From contig CM017567.1 in assembly GCA_007844125.1 (NCBI GenBank), forward strand, positions 31,271,380 to 31,335,379: a stretch of DNA of 64,000 bases. The letters are read 5' to 3'. A program made the translations under genes and the position numbers. Each line of letters starts with the position of its first letter. The first letter of the stretch is position 1. The notes under the pieces were generated by a model. The model searched no databases. It saw only the letters and a list, made by a program, of their open reading frames with translations, and had not been told where the DNA came from. The DNA comes from Sinonovacula constricta. Its lineage: Eukaryota; Mollusca; Bivalvia; Cardiida; Solecurtidae. Of the stretch, positions 55,403-64,000 are shown piece after piece.

Positions 55403-58400
55403 TTGAGCATGTTAAGTAGTAGAGTTGACAACTACAACAAAAATCAAGCTCTCCCTTTTAATTCGATCCTTTTGAGGAGCTCAATACAGACGCACAAAGA
55501 ACAGCGTACACCACGACGAAACACGATCTCAGAAGAAGCATAGCTGGTGCAACTTGAAGTTTTGCAAAATTTAACTTTAAAATGTCCTATAGTTAAAGTG
55601 TCAGCGTCTTATCAGATATGCTGAAATTATTTTGGGAAGAGACCGTTTTTATCAGAGTTGGCCCAGACAGTTACACATGTTAGTACAAATGCACTTTTAC
55701 GTTATTATACAGCATATTGCCTGAAGTTAATTTAGTTAATAAAAATGCCCGTCGTAGTGGCAGAACCACAATTATGTGAAGTGATGTGAAGTTAGGTAAC
55801 TTGTTTAATTTTTAGATTGGTAATTGTTTATTTTTCCCTCTCACTGATTAGTCTCTTGCTCGAAAATGGCTTATTTTGCGAAAAGAAAGTTTATTTCCAT
55901 GCGGTTGTAGTAAATAAAAACTTTATGCAATTATGAGTCAAAGTTCGTGTTTTCCTTATGTTGTAATTGACAAGAAAATGTTCAAAAACTTTTTTTTAAA
56001 TAAAACAGATATACCCCACTTTGAAACGGTCGATTGGCAAAAGGGCCTCTTAAAGAGCATATTCCGTTGCTTTTATTAATACACAGGCTCTTTTAATGTT
56101 TAGCTAGACATTTAATAATTGTGTTGCATATTTATCAAAACAAAATTTTGAGACACAGACAGTAAGACAATATGTGCAGATGTAAGCGTTCAGAAGCATT
56201 TGCTTTGCATGTTACATGCTAATTAAAAAGTGATTTCTTTACCAAACAAATGTAACTGAGTATGTAGACATATGCATATATTCCATGCTTAATTACATCC
56301 CTCGCATGACGTGGGTTGTTAAAATATGGATTTTGTTGCAACCGTATGTGAAACCAATTAGGGATTTGTTAAGCACTCGTTGGTTTACTGCATCTAGCTG
56401 ACGCTGGGTCAGGATTTGTCGAGGATGAAGATGAGATACAACTGCGAACTCTTTTTTTTTTTAAATTGTTTATCATTGGAAACTTCAGTAGATTGTTGCA
56501 TATTATTGAAAAAAACTATTTATGGAATTGATTTCCAAGCTTTACTTAGTTTATCTAGCAAATCGGTAAATAGTACAAAGGTTCCATTCGTTCATATGAA
56601 GATGATTTTTAAAGCTAAACATGTCAATAATGTAAAGAATTAATATATTACAGAGAAAAAAAACAATGTGATAGTAATTGGTAAGATTGAGGTAAATTGT
56701 TTCATTTAAAACAGCCAGCTATTGAATATATGAATATTATGTTGATGCTACTCAGACAAAGCAAAGTGTTTTTGTAACTGTCAATGCGTACAACAAAAAC
56801 ACGTTAAAGTCAGTGTAAAATTAGGATTCGGTACGTTTCGTGTTTCACGAATGTTTTCCCTGCGGTCGTTTGAGCTATCAAGCATGTCTACTTCGTTCAG
56901 CCAAGGGAACTGGTTAAACATATCCATGCGTTACTTATGTAGCGAGTGTCTAAGCATTTAACGCAAACTATGTTTATAGTGTTCATAATAGGTTTGTTTT
57001 TAAATTTACAATGTAAAACGAGGTTCTTATTGTTCAATCAGTGTTTCTTTGAAGTACTTGTCTTTTCAACCTCAAGCAGTTCACGGTATTGAACTTTGTT
57101 GTCAAAGTAGCAATTACGTGTTTATATAATGCGTGTAGTTCAAGTTGGTATTGCTGTTAAAGATGTGTGGTTGCATTCTTTATTTTTCTCAGTGAGAGAA
57201 ATATAATGTACATTATATTCACGCATGTTGCTTATAGACCATATCTGATGCTAGATTATACATGTTTGCGTTTTCGAACTGTGTAATTTACTGACCAATT
57301 CGAAATAACATCTTATAAAATTACTGCCTGGACAAGTGCAACGGATGTGATCGTGACATAATTAGCGTCGAGGAACTTGTATGCCATCACTAAGCTCTGT
57401 TTTACTCCTCTACATTCTAGAGAAATTAGATCATACTGTCACTATCTCATGATATTTGTTTAGAAACGAAGTTAGCATTTTTGTTCACCCTAAATATTAG
57501 GTTTAAAAAGGTTTGCTTCTTAGCAGCATTGAAACACTAGATCGTTTCCTTATAAGATAGCTTTTCATTAATACTTGATCGTGTGTCACACTACTGCATG
57601 TTTCTGTACCCCTATCAGAGTGTGGTGTGTCACTTCTACGATATAATCTCGCTTTAACATTAACGTAGCACATGTATACAGCGTCTGATATGTGCTAGAT
57701 TATCAGCATAGAGACTGACTTTAGATGCCTTTTGTTAAACCCGCTGCCCGTTTTTGGTTTTATAATAGGCTAATACATGATGCAAGTATAGACGCATTGC
57801 AACTATCACAATCATGAAAAACCTTGTATACTTTGAAAGCTATAATCTTATGGACTAGACAATGACACTTTCCATTAAACTATATTTCATATCAATTAAA
57901 AATGTATATTCAACTTTGTATAAAACATTAACACCTTCTTTATATTTACCATACATATGTTTGCAATTATCAATGTAACACTTCTGTATTTTTTTTTTGT
58001 TATGCTGCTTAACATTCATTGACTAACATAAAACAATAATGATCTAAGGACTTAAACCATTAAAGGACTGCTTGGACCTTGCACATATCCGACATTACAG
58101 ACACATGAGAGGCAGTTTGCATTATGAGTGTTATGAGAAAGTAATTATGTCTGTTGATAGTAATATACCAAATGAGCAAATAAAACAACGATAAACACCC
58201 GGACAGAATATATGCCATTGTAGAGCTGTAGTGCAGAAGTGTTGTTAACAACGTACAAACGTCGTGTAAGCAATTAACGATCCAGCTGTTGGATAGTTAA
58301 GTAACATTGTTTATGATGACTTTTCAGTATTGTACATGTAGTATTGTTTTCTGTTATTATAAGTAATTATAACTGAGATGAGAGTACCTATAGTAAGAAT

Positions 58401-58430
58401 CAGAAATGTTCTGAGATGGAACCACTAAAA
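55403..58430. other. AT-rich non-coding spacer between duplication copies
   Basis: No supported gene or repeat copy. A 75-codon frame at 56416-56643 has no recognisable content. Confidence 0.45.
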
Positions 58431-58625
58431 AGTGCGAGTTTAGTGGTCTGTAAAACTAGCTCCCCATTTGATGCTTCTGCCGACTGACAGATCTATGACG
58501 GCAACTTTGCACCATATTATTCAAGGTCTCGTCAAAATTGTGTAACATTTTTTTTTGATTTGAATGTGCATTCCTGTGTCCTGTGTCTTTTCGAGTTTTA
58601 ATGTATGTTGCAATAACAATATTCT
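58431..58625 (+). repeat. Dispersed repeat Z, strongly diverged copy
   Basis: Contains GTCTGTAAAACTAG, CTCCCCATTTGATGC, TGCCGACTGACAGATC, GACGGCAAC, CCTGTGTCCTGTGTCTTTT and ATGTATGTTGCAAT in the order of the Z copies. Internal segments are missing or altered. Confidence 0.6.
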
Positions 58626-59032
58626 CGTGTGTTGTTAACTGAAGCATCTAAAAGTAACATTTTGCTTTAATGAACGATTGCGAGAAACACGATTAGGCCA
58701 TATTGCATTTCTTATGTAAATTTGTTATTTCAACATCTGTTGTGAAATATTGTTTTTCGGTTTCAAAGAAACACGTTTAGTAGAAACTTTTATTAATAAA
58801 ACGTCTGTTTACTGAATGGGCAAAATAGTTACGTATAACGATTTACGTAATATAAATATTAAAATGTTAATGTGCAAATTTAATTTATGTACTATTTATA
58901 CGAGGTAAATATTGAAATGTAGTTTATACTGAGAAGGAACAAATGAATCTGATGAAGATAATAGTCTATTTTTTTCTTTTTCACTGATCCATTCTTTAGC
59001 GTTCAGTTAAAATAAGCCTACGCTGTAGTCGA

Positions 59033-59154
59033 AAATATGTTCTCAACAAGATGTCTCCTTATTTCACTAATCACGACCTCAGTGTCACATGGTCTTAAAT
59101 ATGTCCTCATCAAGATGTATCCTTATTTTACTGCTCACGACCTCAGTGTCACAT
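59033..59154 (+). repeat. Two-unit tandem repeat, 64-bp period
   Basis: AAATATGT, CTCAACAAGATGTCTCCTTA, TTTCACTAATCACGACCTCA and GTGTCACAT recur 64 bases later with a few changes. The second unit ends exactly where duplication copy B begins. Confidence 0.9.
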
Positions 59155-60160
59155 CCGAAACATAAGTACTGACTTGTTATATCACGTACCGTATTAAGTA
59201 AAGAAGTCATCCTGGTTGTTTGTTTGTATGTGTTAGTTTTTCGTTTTGTTAAGTTTTGATTTTTGTATATCGAAGTACGTGCGCTTCTTATTTCAACATC
59301 AAAACTTCGAAGATGTCGACCAAGCTCGCAAGTGTTCATTTCCTCAAAAATCTGTTCTCACATTTTTCCTTAATCAGAGAAACATTCACTGCTACCGTGG
59401 TTACACTTTATCTTCCTGCCTTAATGTTACAAAATCCTGATTAGACTCACTGACAAACGGTCGAGTTCTTTCTACCAGATGCAATGTTTTTGTAACAATA
59501 GTGCGCGTAAAATTAACACGACCGTCAGTATTATATTCTCAGATCTCACTTGAAAACATTCTCGAGTCAATATATATTTTTTTTATTTATACATTTATTT
59601 ATACATATAACACATGGCCAGCGCTCGAATCATCAAAACTCTTTAAATTTCAAACATAAAAGTATATGATATTTGTTACTACTAACCAGAATGTGATCTT
59701 ATGAAATAAATACATCATGTTTTTAAAAACGATCAAGATCATTAATAATTGATGCTTAAATGATATGAACTTGTTTTAACTATTATTAACGTTCAATAGG
59801 GTAATCAGAGCATTTCAAGACGTGAACAAGTGATAAATTGGTATATCGAAACATTATCATAAAGTGTAATATTGTTGTATAGTATCGCTGTAAGAGACTC
59901 TCAAATTGAAAAATTCGCTGTCCATTTTTTCCTAATGGCTTTAAATTTACATGTAGTTATACCTTTGTCAGTTTACAGAGTAACCTATCTTAGATCAATA
60001 CATTTGTGAATTAATCGTTTATAATCTTCTAACTGCTGTATGACAATCTTGGATATTTAGTGCGTATTCGTAATGGTGATATTGTCATTCAGCGCACTAA
60101 AATAACTGAAAATAAATACTTTGATGACTTGTTTAAAGATATATTTTAGAATTCCGCGTG

Positions 60161-60453
60161 GCACGAGACGGAATGCGATAGGAAGAGATTAGCCGCCATT
60201 TTTGCCGATACTGTGCAGCGAAATTTCTATCATTATAGCACAGGGGCACTTATGAGGTGCCCAGGGACTGAACCTGGGCGGTCCATTATACTGACAACGA
60301 CAAGTCAGGCGTAATGCTGTTCCCTTAGCCCCAAGCCTTAGGAGGGAAGCCACTACTACCGACTTTAAAGTCTTTGGTTAGACCCGGCCGTGGTTTAAAC
60401 CCACGACCTCCCGATCCGCAAGCCGACGCTCTGCCACCTGAGAAATTGCGGAA
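60161..60453 (-). repeat. tRNA-derived SINE, family 1, in copy B
   Basis: Orthologous position to the SINE at 51459. The tail is complete (AAATTTCGCTGCACAGTATC, GGCAAAAATGGCGGCTAATC). The promoter is damaged: the A box lost its AGCTCA core (minus strand reads TTTCTCAGGTGG) and the B box reads GGTTTAAACCA-like. The two copies have therefore decayed in different parts. Confidence 0.9.
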
Positions 60454-63065
60454 CAAGACGGAAGTACGCGAATGTACATGTAAGTGACAAGTGACCGGAG
60501 ATCAGACAAAAACCCAGAACAAGAAAGAAAACAAAGTCATATTTTTTGGACAATCAGTCGTAAAAGGACCTACTGGGATGCCTAAGCTGGGTATAATGAA
60601 TCTACAATCATGTAAATATTGAATATTTTTTAACATTTTAAGTCATCAAAGGGAGATAACCTACAGAAATCGGACCAAAGAACTAGTAAGACTATGACTT
60701 CTATTCGCAATAATGACGTCAGACTAATGCCGTGATAAACAATCTGCAAATTGTAAAATAAATAAAATAAATTAATTTTGGATTGAATAATCAAAGCAGT
60801 AAAAACTAATTAGAGGCGTACGTTAGCTTGTTAAAACTGCACACACCTTCGTCAGAAACGTACAATGTTATTTCTTTAGCGTAAGTACCGACAACCCATG
60901 AATATGCAACCTGTAAATGTTAAAGGTATTTTCTCATGCAGAAGAATGCGAATTCAGACTCCTTGACGTGGTTTGTAACTGCACTGCTCATAATTACAAT
61001 ACAATCTGGAAAATCAAGATAAGTGTATTATGTAGAAATTACCTTGACTAACACATGTAATGTATCGAAATTGGCATGGAGTAAAGATAATGATCGAATA
61101 TCATACACCAACAACATATGGCCAACTTACGTTCACGCCCAGACTCTGACTCTTAATTATGTTAATGGCATTCGTAGCTTACTTCTAGAATGCTATAGCA
61201 TCTTTAATTTGCCGAAGTACAAAATGGATACATTGTTTGTCGAATAAAGGTATTTATTTATGTGTGTATGCGATGGAAGCGCATACTTTGTTATGTTAGT
61301 TTTAAGTTTTATTTAAATCAAGTTTAACTGTCAGGTACCTGCAGATGTTGTAGTTCATATTTTATTCAATCTAAATGCGTGGTTCCCTTAATATCATTCA
61401 AGGAAACAAAATAACTTAGTTTAGTGAAGCTAAGATCGTAATATTGGTACAGAGTAGAAATGAATAAACGTTTGATATAGCTTATCATTTCAATTATTCG
61501 TTAATATTGCGTTTTTAAAGTTAATGTAATAAAAAATGACTATACCAGTATCAGGCACTTATCGATTGTTACCGCTTACAGATATTGCCTAGAATTTCCC
61601 TTAACATGGAAAAGGCGTGACAATTACGACTTGTGGTATAAAAATGGATCTTTATGACTTGTGAAATTTTACCACCAACTTTTAGCAGTCACTGCATCAG
61701 TGCGCATCAGCGCCGAGTAAGCTTGTTTGAACTTGTTGCCAGCAGAAATGGGGACAATAAAAATAGTGTACATTTGTTTAGTATACGTTGAATTACTTGT
61801 TCATTCTATCATAAATGCAGCAAAAAATCAAAGGAAACAAGGAATTAGATAGAATGATAGCAACTTTAGTGAATATACCTATTTTGCTTAAAGATAACGA
61901 ACATTCATGCATGTTTCTCCATCGAAACTATAATTAACCGGCCAAGGTTAAATAATAGCTGACAAGATTACTGCCTTCTAAGATGAAAGGGTTTTCGATC
62001 GCGTCATAATTATCTGCTCGGTAGATTTATGTATTTATGCCATTACTAGGAAGGGCTTCGGGCTATCGCCTTTCAATCTGCCTTGAGATGTTTATTGTCG
62101 TTATCACGCGTTTTGTTATTTCTAAGAAAGGGTAGATGCATGCATTTGTAAAGCCATACATTCACAAATGTGTTTTCTACTTTGATAATTTGATTTTGTG
62201 ATAGGGTTCTCTTAAATAGGGGATCAGAACAATCTTTGCATAGGCTATTAGATTTGTCAAACCTAAGCAACCACAGGCATCAAGATGAAACATAAAAAGA
62301 CTGCCGCCTAAAGACATTATATAAATAAGTATTTAACAACGACCTCTATAAGATTGCTCTTTTGAGGACGACTATTGATGTTTTTGATATAAACATATGC
62401 CATATTAGATTAACAAAACTTTAATAATGAATGTACATGTATGAAATTTAATCTACAAACCATGTATGCTTTTCATGTCATATAATTGACTAGAAAGACA
62501 CGATTTACGTGCGTGGGTAAGATTTATATTTATTATCATAATTGTATGCAATATATTACTGGTTGTTTACAAAGAAAGAGCAATTAGTAAGTGAGTGTTA
62601 TTAGTCTTGTTTGATAGAATTGTCATGGCTTCAAGTTACCATGGTAAAAGTGATTAAACAATATTGCTAGTATTGCTCAAAGGTTCCGGAATCGCAAGTA
62701 ACGTATATTTCGATTCGATCGAATATGTTGCAGATAGAATTATGTGCATGTAATCTATGTTGTCATTTAATTCATCCTATAAGGATTGTTACGTGTATTT
62801 CCTTTGATGGACATTGGACTTTCGTTCCTCAATTCCATCTCCGCATGAACAAGATGCTACAACCATTTAATCTTTTCTGGTCATTTTTTTTCTTGATTGA
62901 AACAGTTAATTTCATTTACTATTAACGTTTTTGTAGGTCTTCTTATCGAAATAATACCTATCTCTTCTCTAAAAACTATGTGGAAATTATTTTTCAATGA
63001 CGTCACTACTTTCGTCATAATTTGTCAAACAAAACTTCAGCGCTTGGACATTCATTCAAATTGAT

Positions 63066-63340
63066 CGGTTTTTCTATTCATTGCTTGCATTTGAGAAACT
63101 CATCAGGTAGTGCGAGGCTAGAGCTCTGTAAAATCAATTTAAGCACCCCAGTTGGTCCATGATGCCGACTGACCGTTCCAGGGCGGTAACTGTCGGGTTT
63201 GCTGTTATTGTTAAATGACTCATTACAGATTTGTTCTCACTTTTACACTTGGCTTGCTTGTGAATACCTTGGTCCTGTGTCTTTTAAATTTTGTGTATAT
63301 GTTGCAATGCTCATCGGACTTTGTCTTTACATATTCTTAT
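63066..63340 (+). repeat. Dispersed repeat Z, copy in duplication copy B
   Basis: Paralogue of 54348-54615, same order of landmarks (TTGCTTGCATTTGAG, GAGCTCTGTAAAATCA, TTTAAGCACCCCAGTTGG, GCGGTAACTGTCGGGTTTGC). Confidence 0.8.
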
Positions 63341-64000
63341 ACATCAGGTATATGCTGACATGTCACCTTAATGCTAAACACAACAGTGTAGCCCTTCAGG
63401 TGATTTCTTAGATTCACTTTCATCCTGTAAATGCCGTCAAATGAGCTCTGATAAATATAAAAATATGTGTATGTAACCATGTGCTATAAATATATTTTGC
63501 CAATAAAAACAAATTGTATCACGAGAAACCATTGAAAAGTCATTAAAAGATTTCAGCCTGGTAATTCCCTAAATACAATTAAGGTAGTGAATAAAAAATC
63601 TCAGTTCAAAATATTATTAACAGAACTAAACAGATATGATGCAGAGAAAAACGGACTGTAATCATTTGTGGTATTACTATAATGATGATTCATACTTAAC
63701 GACATTAAAAAACATGAAGTTACCAAACATTTTGAAGGCGGAAGAGATGCAGAAAGTGGGTAACAATAAAACCATAACGACTATGTCATGATTATGCTAT
63801 TTTGCGGTTACATGCCTCTCTTGACTCAGAACATTAACGAAGTTGTAATGGCAAATGCATGGGCTAGTTTTTAGTCTTATGGAGCCTATAGGCTTGTTTA
63901 CCACGTACATGTAAAGCTTATAAAAAAGGAAAAATAAAAGCAAACGCGTTAAGAAGGGCCAATCCTGTTACAGAACAGAGGAATTTGAACGGTGTGTAAC

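Larger units (their letters stand above)
59155..64000 (+). repeat. Segmental duplication, copy B (runs off window)
   Basis: Direct-orientation partner of 50481-55339. The match continues to the last bases of the window, so the right boundary is not visible. Offset from copy A is about 8.67 kb at the left end. Confidence 0.95.

Noticed and set aside
53358..62270. Conserved 65-codon minus-strand ORF in both duplication copies
   Set aside because: About ten base differences in 198, most of them replacing the residue, which is not the pattern of a constrained protein.

Overview
The window looks like an intergenic, repeat-dense piece of a metazoan nuclear genome. It is AT-rich, has no operon-like gene layout, is full of very long microsatellites, and carries several families of tRNA-derived SINEs with RNA polymerase III A and B boxes. 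The repeat style (tRNA-SINEs with long non-tRNA bodies, AT-rich DNA, pogo-like transposons) is what I would expect of a mollusc, probably a bivalve. That assignment is inference, not something a marker gene proves. No intact host protein-coding gene, rRNA gene or functional tRNA gene was found.

Layout. 0-1.7 kb: a frameshifted transposase-like pseudogene on the minus strand. 1.7-9.3 kb: AT-rich non-coding DNA with fragments of two dispersed repeats and two SINE copies. 9.3-10.6 kb: a nested palindrome in which an internally deleted pogo/Tigger-type DNA transposon (864 bp, TA target duplication, psq-type helix-turn-helix ORF) sits inside a long TA microsatellite that is itself flanked by 52-bp inverted arms. 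11-20 kb: trinucleotide and dinucleotide arrays, a SINE of a third family, and one weak candidate terminal exon. 20-30 kb: dispersed repeat fragments and one full-length SINE each of two families. 30.1-30.5 kb: a decayed coding fragment of unknown identity on the minus strand. 31-49 kb: more repeats, including an AAT/ATT palindrome, a reverse-oriented SINE, an 11-unit minisatellite and a 178-bp tandem duplication.

50.5-64 kb: the largest structure is a direct segmental duplication. About 4.85 kb (50481-55339) recurs at 59155 and runs off the right edge at 64000, with 3.8 kb of other sequence between the copies. Both copies carry the same SINE and the same older dispersed repeat, so those insertions predate the duplication; several indels separate the copies.

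The coding signals that survive belong to mobile elements or are unidentified remnants. There is no gene network to describe. The features worth follow-up are the nested pogo palindrome, the segmental duplication, the unidentified coding fragment near 30.3 kb, and the several-copy dispersed repeats that I could not match to a known class.
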